Positions 7,533 through 16,220 of a DNA stretch of 64,000 bases are shown here, one piece after another; the stretch's first letter is position 1; every line of letters begins with the position of its first letter. The DNA is from Niveispirillum cyanobacteriorum. GTDB lineage: Bacteria > Pseudomonadota > Alphaproteobacteria > Azospirillales > Azospirillaceae. The notes under the pieces were generated by a model, which did no database searches, was not told the origin of the DNA, and was given only the letters and a program-made list of their open reading frames with translations. The DNA lies in contig NZ_CP025611.1 in NCBI RefSeq assembly GCF_002868735.1, forward strand, positions 614,501 through 678,500, given 5' to 3'. A program made the translations under genes and the position numbers.

Positions 7533-7905
7533 CCATTTCTTGGCTATTGCGCCCATGCGCGTTGGTATCGTCATTACAAGTCGTTCTGTCCGGCAACCAT
7601 TTCGCTTGCCCGCTCTGCGTTCATTCAGCCCAAAAAATAGGCCGGTCGTGCCCTTTTCAACATGAAGGCCGGTTCGTGTTGCACTGCAATAGGATTAGAC
7701 TTTGGTCGGGTGTCGGATAAGTCGCTGTTTCCCTTGGTGGCGATAGAACATATCCGCATAGCGTCCGTACGATTTTGCACTTGCACAATGGATTTCAGGC
7801 GCGCATAGTCTGTCTTGCGACACGGCCCTATGCCCTCTGTCGTAACGCACTTCTTGGGCGTTTCCTCCCTAAACTCAGGCCGTGGCATTGCCACGGCCTT
7901 TTTTT
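7533..7905 (+). other. Non-coding stretch ending in a strong terminator
   Basis: About 370 bases with no supported gene. A textbook terminator, GGCCGTGGC-ATT-GCCACGGCC followed by seven T (7878-7905), lies at the right end on the plus strand although the preceding gene already has its own terminator. This suggests a separate plus-strand transcript, possibly a small RNA starting somewhere in 7650-7800. I could not match it to 6S RNA or another known family. Confidence 0.3.
7878..7905 (+). terminator. Strong orphan terminator
   Basis: Perfect 9-bp stem with a 3-nt loop and seven T on the plus strand; no annotated gene reads into it. The nearest plus-strand gene ends 400 bp upstream behind its own terminator. 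Confidence 0.85.
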
Positions 7906-7949
7906 CTGCCCAGAGTGTAGCGAAATTACCTGTATGGTAGACTGAATGT

Positions 7950-7978
7950 GAAGCCGCCTAACATGAGTTGGCGGCTTC
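7950..7978 (-). terminator. Hairpin after the redoxin gene
   Basis: GAAGCCGCC (7950-7958) with GGCGGCTTC (7970-7978), 7 bp beyond the minus-strand stop at 7985. It lacks a clear T run, so termination strength is uncertain. Confidence 0.5.
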
Positions 7979-7984
7979 GTCATG

Positions 7985-8638
7985 TCAGGCGCTGGCTTTC
8001 GCGTATTTCACTGAACAGCCATAGGCACGGGTCGATGTTGTGCTGACGGGTTTGCCCGCCGCGATCTCTGCCAGGGCGGAGCGCACATAATTCTGCGAAC
8101 CGGGGATGTCGGCCTTGTCGGCTGTCGGCTTGTCATCAATAGCACCGTCATAAAGCAGCGTGCCGTCGGTGCCGATGATGAACATGTGGGGCGTGGTCTT
8201 GGCCGCATAGGCGCGACCAATGGCTCCGCTGGGGTCCAGGATGGTGGTGCTGGCGGCCCATTTCTCCGATGCGGCACGTGCCTTGGCGTCCGCCGGGCTG
8301 ACATGGCCCTGCTCACCAGGGGCTGAGCTGATAATGGTCAGCCAAACTGCACCGGCCTTGGTCGCGTCTGCCTGGATGGCCTGCATATTGCCCGAATCAT
8401 AATGTTTGCGGACAAAGGGGCAGCCATGGTTGGTCCATTCCAGAACCACCAGCTTGCCCTTGTAATCCGCCAGCGAGACGGCTTTGCCATCGACGCTGGT
8501 GCCCGTAAAGGCGGGCGCGGCCTGTCCTACAGCGGGTGCCGCGACGGCGGGCAGCGACAGAAGCGGGGCCACGATCCCCGCACCCGCCACGGCGGCAGTG
8601 CTGTTCAGAAATGTACGGCGGGTAAGATGAAGCGACAT
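7985..8638 (-). CDS. TAT-exported thioredoxin-fold (AhpC/TSA) protein
   Basis: 217 residues. The N terminus carries a twin-arginine signal (LTRRTFLNS, then an alanine-rich hydrophobic stretch), so the protein is probably exported folded. The mature part is a redoxin/AhpC-TSA domain: VGQAAPAFTGTSVDGKAVSL, then LVVLEWTNHGCPFVRKHY with the peroxidatic-type cysteine, and TPHMFIIGTDGTLLYDGAID. A second cysteine sits near the C terminus (YGCSVKY) and may resolve it; the classical CxxC is absent. ATG 8638 has GGAGG 7 nt upstream; the frame extends 22 codons farther without a ribosome site. Role: periplasmic thiol or peroxide chemistry, substrate unknown. Confidence 0.87.
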   Translation of the reverse strand: MSLHLTRRTFLNSTAAVAGAGIVAPLLSLPAVAAPAVGQAAPAFTGTSVDGKAVSLADYKGKLVVLEWTNHGCPFVRKHYDSGNMQAIQADATKAGAVWLTIISSAPGEQGHVSPADAKARAASEKWAASTTILDPSGAIGRAYAAKTTPHMFIIGTDGTLLYDGAIDDKPTADKADIPGSQNYVRSALAEIAAGKPVSTTSTRAYGCSVKYAKASA

Positions 8639-8701
8639 GGCAGACCTCCCGTTCATGCAAGTCGCCTTCATCTGGTGTCGCATCCCGAAAAGATCAAACC
8701 C

Positions 8702-8738
8702 CATTCGCCCGGAAACTGCATGATTTTCCGGGCGAATG
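8702..8738 (-). terminator. 14-bp stem terminator after the chemoreceptor gene
   Basis: CATTCGCCCGGAAA (8702-8715) and TTTCCGGGCGAATG (8725-8738) form a perfect stem with a 9-nt loop, 10 bp past the chemoreceptor stop and 63 bp before the redoxin start. It separates the two transcription units. Confidence 0.7.
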
Positions 8739-8747
8739 AAGGTTTCC

Positions 8748-10052
8748 TCAGATCACTTTGCGCAGGGCCGACAGGAAGTCGCCCATGGCCTCTCCCAACT
8801 GCTCCGACCTGTGCGAAAGACGTTCCGCCGAGCCTAGCACCTGGGTGGAGGCGGCGCCCGTTTCGGACGCGGCGCGCGTGACCTGTGCGATGCGTTCCGA
8901 CACAGACCGCGTGCCCACGGCCGCCTGTTCGACATTGCGGGCGATCTCTGCCGTCGCCGCACCCTGTTCATCAACCGCACCGGCGATGTTGACCGTGGTG
9001 CCGTTCACATCGGCGATGACCTGGGTGATCTCGTTGATACTATCCACGGCGGATTGGGTGGCCGCCTGGATATCGGCAACCTGGGTCTGGATATCCTCCG
9101 TCGCGCGCGCCGTCTGTCCGGCGAGGTTCTTCACCTCCGACGCGACAACGGCAAAGCCCTTGCCCGCCTCTCCCGCCCTTGCTGCCTCGATGGTGGCGTT
9201 AAGGGCCAGCAGGTTGGTCTGCGCCGCAATCTCCTGGATAAGGCCCACCACTTCGCCGATGCGGATGGCGGCGGCGGAAAGGGTGGCGACGCGGTCATTG
9301 GCGGCGCGGGCCCGGCCCACGGCGGCGTTGGTGATGTCCCGCGACCTGTCCACCTGCTCGGTGATCGACCGGATGGCGGCACTCAGCTCCTCGGCGGCGG
9401 CGGCGACCGTCTGCACATTGGAACTGGCCTGTTCGGCGGCGCTTGCAACGGCCATGCTCTCATGGTTGGTGCCTTCCGCCGCATGGGTCATGGTATTGGC
9501 GGCGCCCTGCATCTCGCGAGCCGATGCCGACAGATCATCGGCCACAGACTTCACCGTATTCTCGAACGCATCGGCAATGCGGCGGAAGCCTGTGACTTTG
9601 TCCGTCATGGCGTTATTGGCGGCATTGATGGCGCGGCTACCCACCAGGAAGGTGCCCAGCATGCCCTTTTCGACCACGCGGCGATGATAGTTCTGGTTGG
9701 TGATGGCCTGAAGCGAGGCCGTCGCCTCCCGCACAAAGGCGTCGGCCCGGTCGGTGACATCATTGATCCGGTGCAGCAACTCACCCAGCGGGCCGCCCTC
9801 GTTGATGCCGATGACCCGCGCCTCATAATCGCCGCGTGCCAGCCGTTCCAGAACCTGGCCCGCGCCATCCAGCACCCGGTCCACCCGTGCCAGATAATAG
9901 AAGCTGGCCAGGGCCGCCAGCAGGGTGATGACCCCGCCACCCATGGCTACCGTATGCCAGCCGAGCGCATTTCCAGCCAGATCGACGACCGATCCGATCA
10001 GGACTGCGATACCCGTCAGACGGGCCTTAAAGAGAGAAGATGAGTTGCTCAT
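8748..10052 (-). CDS. Methyl-accepting chemotaxis protein, membrane-bound without periplasmic domain
   Basis: 434 residues. Two hydrophobic helices (about 12-32 and 35-55) form a hairpin with almost no periplasmic loop. A HAMP-like region follows ([21 protein letters not shown]), a second linker, and a full signalling coiled coil with the conserved tip ([31 protein letters not shown]) that binds CheA/CheW. With no ligand domain of its own it needs a sensor from elsewhere. Its start overlaps the end of the PAS gene by 26 bp in another frame, and that PAS domain is of the Aer type; in many bacteria the two are one protein. Inferred role: signalling half of a split energy-taxis receptor. Confidence 0.92.
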   Translation of the reverse strand: MSNSSSLFKARLTGIAVLIGSVVDLAGNALGWHTVAMGGGVITLLAALASFYYLARVDRVLDGAGQVLERLARGDYEARVIGINEGGPLGELLHRINDVTDRADAFVREATASLQAITNQNYHRRVVEKGMLGTFLVGSRAINAANNAMTDKVTGFRRIADAFENTVKSVADDLSASAREMQGAANTMTHAAEGTNHESMAVASAAEQASSNVQTVAAAAEELSAAIRSITEQVDRSRDITNAAVGRARAANDRVATLSAAAIRIGEVVGLIQEIAAQTNLLALNATIEAARAGEAGKGFAVVASEVKNLAGQTARATEDIQTQVADIQAATQSAVDSINEITQVIADVNGTTVNIAGAVDEQGAATAEIARNVEQAAVGTRSVSERIAQVTRAASETGAASTQVLGSAERLSHRSEQLGEAMGDFLSALRKVI

Positions 10053-10575
10053 AGCTCACACCCCGGTCCCGCAGTAGGCCCATCAACATTGCTTCACTGG
10101 CCGCCATGCCTTCACGGATGCGGCTATGCTTGGCCTCTTCGGCTAGAAGCTGTGTGTAGAGGGGGCTGATAATGTCGTTGACGATGCGCTGGTCGGCGGT
10201 CCGGCGGCTGGAATGATAGCCGATGATGTTGCCGCCGGTGTCGCGTGATGGCGTGACATGGGCGAAGACCCAGTAATGGTCGCCATTCACCGCCCGGTTC
10301 AGCACATAGGCGAAAATCTCATTCCCCGCACCCAGCGTGTCCCACAGCAGCTTGAACACGACGCGTGGCATGTCGGGATGGCGGATCAGGTTGTGGGGCT
10401 TGCCCAGGGCCTGATCCTCCGACAGGGCGGCCACGCGCAGGAAAGTGCGGTTGGCATAGGTGATGCGCCCGCCCTTGTCGGTCTTGGTGACGATGATCTC
10501 GTCATCCTGGAACGGGCGCGCGATACCCGTCAGGCTTGGCCGGGAGCGACCGGGGCCTGTGTCGGCGTCTGTCAT
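10027..10575 (-). CDS. Aer-type PAS domain protein
   Basis: 182 residues from ATG 10575 (GGA 6 nt upstream; an in-frame ATG at 10596 is possible). The PAS domain has the Aer signature: [35 protein letters not shown], then [15 protein letters not shown]. In Aer this domain holds FAD and reports redox state. The C-terminal ~60 residues are helical ([20 protein letters not shown]) and could dock on the receptor. It is translationally coupled to the chemoreceptor downstream by a 26-bp overlap. No membrane segment, so soluble. Cofactor and stimulus are inferred from the family. Confidence 0.9.
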   Translation of the reverse strand: MTDADTGPGRSRPSLTGIARPFQDDEIIVTKTDKGGRITYANRTFLRVAALSEDQALGKPHNLIRHPDMPRVVFKLLWDTLGAGNEIFAYVLNRAVNGDHYWVFAHVTPSRDTGGNIIGYHSSRRTADQRIVNDIISPLYTQLLAEEAKHSRIREGMAASEAMLMGLLRDRGVSYEQLIFSL

Positions 10576-10767
10576 GGCGTTTCCATCCTTTTCCATACGA
10601 CGGAATGCGTTCTTCCTGGCCCTTGCATGCCTGAATGGTTGGTTGGCCGCATTGATCCAAATCAGGACTCGTATCCCTTTCGGACAATCGGAAGGTCAGC
10701 TTGACCCGTTCGCGGATAAGGCGAACATGGAAGATACGGACATCATGTCCGGGCGAGGTGCCGGCCA

Positions 10768-12195
10768 ATGCGCAATTTCATGGCTTCCATCTTCAAGGGC
10801 CTGTTCGGTGGCGGCGTGCGGGCGTCTGAAACCGTGGTGCAGCCACGCCCGCGATATCAACGCCCGCGCCCTTCGATGCCGCTGGTCCCGACCGAACCGG
10901 CGGCGACTGCCTTGCCCCCGCCGCCGCCCGACATGGCCGATGGTCATGATCCCGAACTGTCGGCCAAGCTGCGCCGTATCTTCGACCGCCGCGACCCCAC
11001 ACAGGCGGGCAGCATCCACCTTCTGGGCCTGGGTGGCCTGCATGAGGAGTTGGGTCCCCGCTGGCCCGCCGTGGCAGCGCGTGTGCATCAACTGACGGCT
11101 AAACTGCTGGACCAGCATCTGACGCCGCACGATGCTTGGTTCCGTCACGGGGAAGAGGCCTATGTCGTCGTCTTCGCACAGTTGGGTGCCGAACAGGCCC
11201 GCCTGATCTGTGCCAAGGTGATGGAGCAATTACAGCTCGTCCTTCTGGGCCATGCCGACACGGAAAACATCCGTGTCCATACCGCCATGCGGGAGATCGG
11301 GTCGGATGTGCTTCTGGTCCCGACCAGCCTGAAGGACATGTTGTCCGCCGTACGTAAAGAGGCGGTTGCCGATGCCGCCCTGGCGGGCCCGATTACGGTG
11401 CGGCCTGAAGGTTTCCGGGCGCCCATGATGGCACGGGCTGGTCCGCCGCAGGTGCGTTACCGCCCCGTCTGGGATGTGCAAAAACAGGTTCTGTCCCTTT
11501 ACATGGCGCGTTGCTGCCGCGAACGGCCAGGCCGCACACCGCTCTGGGGCTATGATTGCCTGGATGATCCGGAGGATATGGCCGGCATCCTGGCGCTCGA
11601 TCTGCATGTGGCGCGCGAAGCGATCGAGACGGCGCTGGAATTGTATGAGAACCGGTTCCGCTTCTTGCTGTCCTTGCCCCTGCATTTCGAAAGTCTGGCG
11701 GTCACCGCCCGCCGGCAGGAGGTGATGACGGTGCTGCGCAGCATTCCCCGCAACCTGTTGCCCTTCATCACCTTCCATTTGTGGGCGGTGCCGGATGGGG
11801 TGCCGACGGGGCGGCTGTCGGAACTGGTATCCGCGCTGAAGCCATTTGGCCGAACCGTGATGATGGAGGTGGCCGGCCCCACATCCGATGTGTCGGTGGC
11901 AGAGGCGGCGGGCATTCGCGTCGTCAACCTGACCCTGCCTCCCGGCTCATCGGTTGAACGCTGGGCACCCGAAGTCGTGCGCTTCGCCACGCAGGCCGTG
12001 CGCCACCGGCTGATGCCAGCGGTGGAGGGGGTGGACAGTCTCGCCATGGAGGACCAGTGCGAAGAAGCCGGGGTAAGGTTCCTGTCGGGTGACCTGATCG
12101 GCGGCTGGGTGGATGTGCCCGAACATGTCGTCCGCCGGTCCCGTACCGATTTCGTGCGTCAGGGCGTCAATCTGCGTGGTGGTTCGCCGAACTGA
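10768..12195 (+). CDS. Degenerate GGDEF-EAL protein
   Basis: 475 residues. After a basic, proline-rich N terminus, residues ~55-205 resemble a diguanylate cyclase domain in which the active loop is replaced (WFRHGEEAYVVVFAQLG where RxGGDEF is expected). The C-terminal part ends like an EAL phosphodiesterase (GVRFLSGDLIGGWVDVPEHV), but the catalytic E-x-L and metal-binding residues are not recognisable. Both activities are therefore probably lost, leaving a possible c-di-GMP sensor or protein-interaction module. Divergent from the PAS-chemoreceptor pair and convergent with the hybrid kinase. The assignment rests on pattern similarity by eye and needs a profile search. Confidence 0.6.
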   Translation: MRNFMASIFKGLFGGGVRASETVVQPRPRYQRPRPSMPLVPTEPAATALPPPPPDMADGHDPELSAKLRRIFDRRDPTQAGSIHLLGLGGLHEELGPRWPAVAARVHQLTAKLLDQHLTPHDAWFRHGEEAYVVVFAQLGAEQARLICAKVMEQLQLVLLGHADTENIRVHTAMREIGSDVLLVPTSLKDMLSAVRKEAVADAALAGPITVRPEGFRAPMMARAGPPQVRYRPVWDVQKQVLSLYMARCCRERPGRTPLWGYDCLDDPEDMAGILALDLHVAREAIETALELYENRFRFLLSLPLHFESLAVTARRQEVMTVLRSIPRNLLPFITFHLWAVPDGVPTGRLSELVSALKPFGRTVMMEVAGPTSDVSVAEAAGIRVVNLTLPPGSSVERWAPEVVRFATQAVRHRLMPAVEGVDSLAMEDQCEEAGVRFLSGDLIGGWVDVPEHVVRRSRTDFVRQGVNLRGGSPN

Positions 12196-12228
12196 GAAGG
12201 TCGCTCAATCAGTCCGGCGATAGTGGGG

Positions 12229-14520
12229 TCAGGCGTCGGCCTGACCGGCTGCCAACTGTTCCACCACCCTCTTTCCCTGCACAAATACAGCTTCGCACAG
12301 GGCGGGCAGGGAGGCGGTCAGCCGCGTGACTTCGGCCCTGTCACCGGCATCAGCGGCGATCATCAGGGCCCGGCAATGCCGTGACAGCGGCATGAACCCC
12401 AGATTGCCTGCTGCCGAAACCAGGGAATGGGCTTCCCGTTCAATCCGGTGCAGGTCGTCACCTGCCACCATGATCGTGTCCACCCGCGCCCGGACGGATG
12501 TCAGCGCGTCGTTTAGCAGTTGCACCCCGATATCATCGCCCACGACCAGCAGCAGATTGTCCAGGATCGATCGATCCAGCGCCGGCTCGGTATCCTCCGG
12601 CGTGTCGGGGGTGGGAGTAACAGGTGCCGGCTCCATCTCCGTCAGGCGGAAGCCTGCAATATCGGCGATGGCCTGATTGAGGGCCTGCGGGGTGACGGGC
12701 TTGGCGATATGTCCGTTCATCCCGGCCTCCAGGCAGGCCTCCCGCTCTTCCCGCAGGACATTGGCGGTCAGAGCCAGGATGGGTAAGCTGTGGCCCGCAT
12801 GCCGGATGCGCCGCGTGGCCTCCATCCCATCCATGATCGGCATCTGCACATCCATCAGGACCAGATCGTAGACGTTTCCTGTCTGCGCCACGCTTCGTAC
12901 TGCCTCCGCCCCGTTCTCCACCACCGTGACCTTGTGTCCCGCCTTCTCCAGGATGGTGCGGACCAGCATCTGGTTGGCGAAGACATCTTCGACCAGCAGG
13001 ATTGACAAGGGCCGGTAAGAGGGCAGGGCCGCCAGTGCGGCAGCCTGGCCCGGCTCCGGCGGTGGGGGCATGGCGATGGCCAGGGGCAGGGTGACCTCGA
13101 ACCGGCTGCCGGCGCCGGGCTGGCTTTCCACGGTGATCTGGCCCTGCATCGCTTCCACCAGACGCCGGGTGATGGCAAGGCCGAGTCCGGTTCCGCCGAA
13201 CCGGCGGGTAACCGATGCGTCCAGTTGTGTGAACGGCATAAACAGATGCTGCAGGCGGTCGGTTGGAATACCCATGCCGGTATCGGTCACCGTGAACCGC
13301 ATTTGCACACCGGTCCGCGTCACCGACATGACGACCTGGCCGTTCGCGGTGAATTTCACGGCATTGGACAGAAGGTTCAACAGCACCTGCCGCAGCCGTG
13401 CCGCGTCACCCAGCACCCATTGCGGCAGATCGTCGGAAATCTCCGTCCGTATCATCAGACCCTTGTCGGCGGCGCGCGGGGTCAGCAGGGCGACACAGCT
13501 TTCGGCCAATGCCGCAGGGTCCAGCGCTCCCATCTCCAGCTCAAGCCGGCCCGCCTCGATCTTCGACAGGTCCAGGATATCGTCAACGATGGCGACCAGG
13601 GCGCGTGAGGCCTCCATCTGAAGCGAAAGCCATTTCTCACGCTCCGCCACTGGCGCCTCTTCATCATGCAGCAGATCGGCGAAACCGATGATGGCGTTCA
13701 GCGGCGTGCGGATCTCATGGCTCATATTGGCCAGGAAGGCACTTTTGGCGCGCTCTGCCGCTTCTGCCTGCACTTTGGCGACGGACAACGCCTCCACCTT
13801 GCCCGCAATATCAGCATAAAGGGTCTGAAGCTGTTCGGCCATGTGGTTGACGCCCGATGACAGCACCGCAAATTCGTCCTTGCCCGCCACATCCAGGCGG
13901 TGATCGAACCGGCCCTGGCCGATGGTGGCCATCCCGTCCGCGATGCGGTTCAGGCCCCGGATCACGCGCTGGCTGGCCGCCATCGCGGCGGCGACAGTCA
14001 TGGCCAGCAGCAGCAGCGGCAGCACCTGCAACACCAGCAGCAGGCGACCGCGCACATAGACCCGTTCATTGGCCTGCGCTGCCAGACGGTCCGCGTCCGA
14101 CGCCATTACATTATATCGCAGCTGGAGCGTATCCTGCGCGATGCGGGCCGCGTCAGGGTTGAGACGTGCCTGCGCCAGTCGGGTCATCCCGTCGGGCATG
14201 AGGGCATTGTCGGCGGAAAGGCGGCGCAGCAATGCCTGATCGGCCGGATCGGTCAGATCAACCAGCATGCGCGCCAGTTCATTGGTCAGTCGTTCATGCT
14301 GGCGCTGCCATTGGAACAGGGCGCGCTCGCTGCCCTTGTCCCCGAAATCATGGACCAGCAGGCTCAATTCGAACACGCTGCGCACCACGGTCTGGGCCTC
14401 GGTTACCCGTGCCGTATAGATGCCCATCCATTTCCAGGACCAGATGGCCGAGGCCGTGGAAACGCTGACGGCCAGCGCTGCGAAGACCAGGGTCGTGGTG
14501 ATCCGCCGCCGGATGCTCAT
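12229..14520 (-). CDS. Hybrid sensor histidine kinase with receiver and HPt domains
   Basis: 763 residues. Membrane helix ~10-28, a helical periplasmic sensor ~30-155, second helix ~159-182, then HAMP (~183-235). HisKA has the H box NMSHEIRTPLNAI (His268); the ATPase has the N box (NLLSNAVKF), DTGMGIP and GGTGLGLAI. A receiver domain (ILLVEDVFANQ) has phospho-acceptor Asp557 (LVLMDVQMP). The C-terminal HPt domain has His698 (EREAHSLVSAAGNLG). All phosphorelay residues are present; no output regulator is adjacent. It starts 4 bp after the solute-binding gene upstream, so the two are co-transcribed and the binding protein is the likely ligand receptor. Ligand unknown. Confidence 0.95.
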   Translation of the reverse strand: MSIRRRITTTLVFAALAVSVSTASAIWSWKWMGIYTARVTEAQTVVRSVFELSLLVHDFGDKGSERALFQWQRQHERLTNELARMLVDLTDPADQALLRRLSADNALMPDGMTRLAQARLNPDAARIAQDTLQLRYNVMASDADRLAAQANERVYVRGRLLLVLQVLPLLLLAMTVAAAMAASQRVIRGLNRIADGMATIGQGRFDHRLDVAGKDEFAVLSSGVNHMAEQLQTLYADIAGKVEALSVAKVQAEAAERAKSAFLANMSHEIRTPLNAIIGFADLLHDEEAPVAEREKWLSLQMEASRALVAIVDDILDLSKIEAGRLELEMGALDPAALAESCVALLTPRAADKGLMIRTEISDDLPQWVLGDAARLRQVLLNLLSNAVKFTANGQVVMSVTRTGVQMRFTVTDTGMGIPTDRLQHLFMPFTQLDASVTRRFGGTGLGLAITRRLVEAMQGQITVESQPGAGSRFEVTLPLAIAMPPPPEPGQAAALAALPSYRPLSILLVEDVFANQMLVRTILEKAGHKVTVVENGAEAVRSVAQTGNVYDLVLMDVQMPIMDGMEATRRIRHAGHSLPILALTANVLREEREACLEAGMNGHIAKPVTPQALNQAIADIAGFRLTEMEPAPVTPTPDTPEDTEPALDRSILDNLLLVVGDDIGVQLLNDALTSVRARVDTIMVAGDDLHRIEREAHSLVSAAGNLGFMPLSRHCRALMIAADAGDRAEVTRLTASLPALCEAVFVQGKRVVEQLAAGQADA

Positions 14521-14524
14521 TCGG

Positions 14525-15538
14525 TTAGTCCAGAACCGTGACCCGCGTCGGATCTACAGCCCGCAGAATGTCGCTTTGCAGATATCCCAGCATTTCCGGT
14601 CCCGGATTGCCGCCAGCGCGGCGGACATGGCCTTCGATCGACAGCAGTAATGCCTGATCCAGCCTCAGGGTGAAACCATAGTTTTCCCAATGTCGCCGGA
14701 CCAGGGCTTCGTCAATGCCGGTGGCGGCGGCGACCACGGGGATGGCCTTCTCCCGGTCGCGCAGGATCGACCACTCCGCCGCCAGCAAGGCGCGCACGAA
14801 ACGCACCAGCGCATCATGTTTTGCATCGACCACATCGCGGCGTGCCGACAACACCCAGCTACCGGTGTAAAGGCCTGGTGCGGTCAGAACCTCAATGCCT
14901 TGTGGAAACAAGGGGGCGGCAGCGACGCGAACCGTGGTCCAGACGGACGCGGCATCGATCTCTCCACGCGCCATTGCCGCCATGATCTCTCCGCTTTCAA
15001 ACGGCACCAGCGTGACCTGATCGCGTAACCCGGCCTGCAGCAGCAAGAGATCCAGAAAATATTGAGAGTTGGTGTCGGGCGAGTATCCGATGCGTTTACC
15101 CGTCAGTGCCTCTACCCGGTTCAGCCCGCTACCCGTGGGCGAGGCCACCACCACATCGCGGTCCGACGTCTGAACCGTTGAGATGATGCGGATGGGCCGC
15201 CCGGCAATCATGGCGTTGGAGGCCGGCACATCGGAAGACAAAGCTAGATCCGTCTTGCCGTCCAGCAGTGTTTCCATCGCCACCTTGCCATTGGCGGCGG
15301 GAACCATCTGCACCGTCAGCCCCTCATCGGCGAAATAGCCTTCGGCCTGGGCCACGAAGATCAGGGCCGACATCATCTGCCGGCTTTCCGCGATGCTCAG
15401 GTGCTGCTGCGGCACAGGGGTCCGGAATTGGAACCACAGGCCGGCGGTCAGCAGCACGGTGAGTGCCGCCAGAGCCCAACGTATCCACGTACGTTCCTTA
15501 CCCATGCCGGACAGGTTCTCCTTCGTGCCCGGCGCCAT
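14525..15538 (-). CDS. Membrane-anchored NMT1/SsuA-like solute-binding protein
   Basis: 337 residues. An N-terminal hydrophobic segment (WIRWALAALTVLLTAGLWF) has no clear cleavage site, so the protein is probably tethered to the inner membrane. The rest follows the periplasmic type II binding fold of the NMT1/THI5/SsuA group: LIFVAQAEGYFADEGLTVQM, DGKTDLALSSDVPASNAMI, LTGKRIGYSPDTNSQYFLDL. ATG 15538 has AGGA at proper distance; ATG 15505 is an alternative. No ABC permease or ATPase lies nearby; the next gene is a hybrid kinase 4 bp away. This points to a sensory rather than a transport role. Related proteins bind taurine, sulfonates, nitrate or thiamine precursors; the ligand here cannot be read. 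Confidence 0.88.
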   Translation of the reverse strand: MAPGTKENLSGMGKERTWIRWALAALTVLLTAGLWFQFRTPVPQQHLSIAESRQMMSALIFVAQAEGYFADEGLTVQMVPAANGKVAMETLLDGKTDLALSSDVPASNAMIAGRPIRIISTVQTSDRDVVVASPTGSGLNRVEALTGKRIGYSPDTNSQYFLDLLLLQAGLRDQVTLVPFESGEIMAAMARGEIDAASVWTTVRVAAAPLFPQGIEVLTAPGLYTGSWVLSARRDVVDAKHDALVRFVRALLAAEWSILRDREKAIPVVAAATGIDEALVRRHWENYGFTLRLDQALLLSIEGHVRRAGGNPGPEMLGYLQSDILRAVDPTRVTVLD

Positions 15539-15644
15539 CACGCCGGTCCTCGCCCCAGAACAACCTATCAGGCATGGGGCCAGGTCGCCGCCATCGCCAA
15601 CCTATCCTTTTGGTCAGAATGGAAGTCCAGAATGAAAACCCGGT

Positions 15645-16199
15645 TTAACACAGGGCCGGTGGCAGGCCGGGATGTTCATCCGGGCCGGGGGGGGGGGCTT
15701 GCGGATCACCCAGCGGGCGCACCATCATCACCCAGTCCAGCCAGCGCCCATGTTTGACGCCCAGACCGGGAATGGTCCCGGCCAGTTCAAAGCCCAGTGC
15801 GCGATGCAGCCCGACGGAGCCTTCATTGCTGCCATCGCCGATCACGGCCACCATGCGGCGATATCCGGCGCGGGTGCATTGATCAATCAGGGCCTTGAGC
15901 AGGGCACGCCCGACACCGGCTCCCTGCGCTTCCGGCGCTACATAGATGGAATTCTCCACCGTGAAGCGATAGCCGGGGCGGGACCGGAACGGACTGCCAT
16001 AGGCATAGCCCAGCACCTGCCCGAACCGTTCGGCCACTAGGTAGGGGAAACCCTGGGCCTGAATGGCGGCCATGCGCATGGCCATTTCGCCGGTGTCTGG
16101 TGGAACACTCTCATAGCTGGCCGTGCCCTCACTGACGTGCGGGGCATAGATGGCGGCGATGGCGGCGGCGTCGGCAGCTGTTGCTGTGCGGATGTGCAT
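15645..16199 (-). CDS. GNAT N-acetyltransferase, phosphinothricin acetyltransferase type
   Basis: 184 residues. Typical opening IRTATAADAAAIAAIYAPHV, the acetyl-CoA binding motif VAPEAQGAGVGRALLKALID, and the family C-terminal GLHRALGFELAGTIPGLGVK followed by GRWLDWVMMVRPL. Related enzymes acetylate phosphinothricin, methionine sulfone/sulfoximine or similar amino acids; the substrate here is not proven. The extreme C terminus contains a run of 11 G (15687-15697, C in the coding strand), where slippage would change only the last ~15 residues. It lies 21 bp downstream of the N-formylglutamate amidohydrolase gene, likely co-transcribed. Confidence 0.92.
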   Translation of the reverse strand: MHIRTATAADAAAIAAIYAPHVSEGTASYESVPPDTGEMAMRMAAIQAQGFPYLVAERFGQVLGYAYGSPFRSRPGYRFTVENSIYVAPEAQGAGVGRALLKALIDQCTRAGYRRMVAVIGDGSNEGSVGLHRALGFELAGTIPGLGVKHGRWLDWVMMVRPLGDPQAPPPGPDEHPGLPPALC

Positions 16200-16220
16200 T
16201 TCTCTTTCGTCCCGTCCAGG

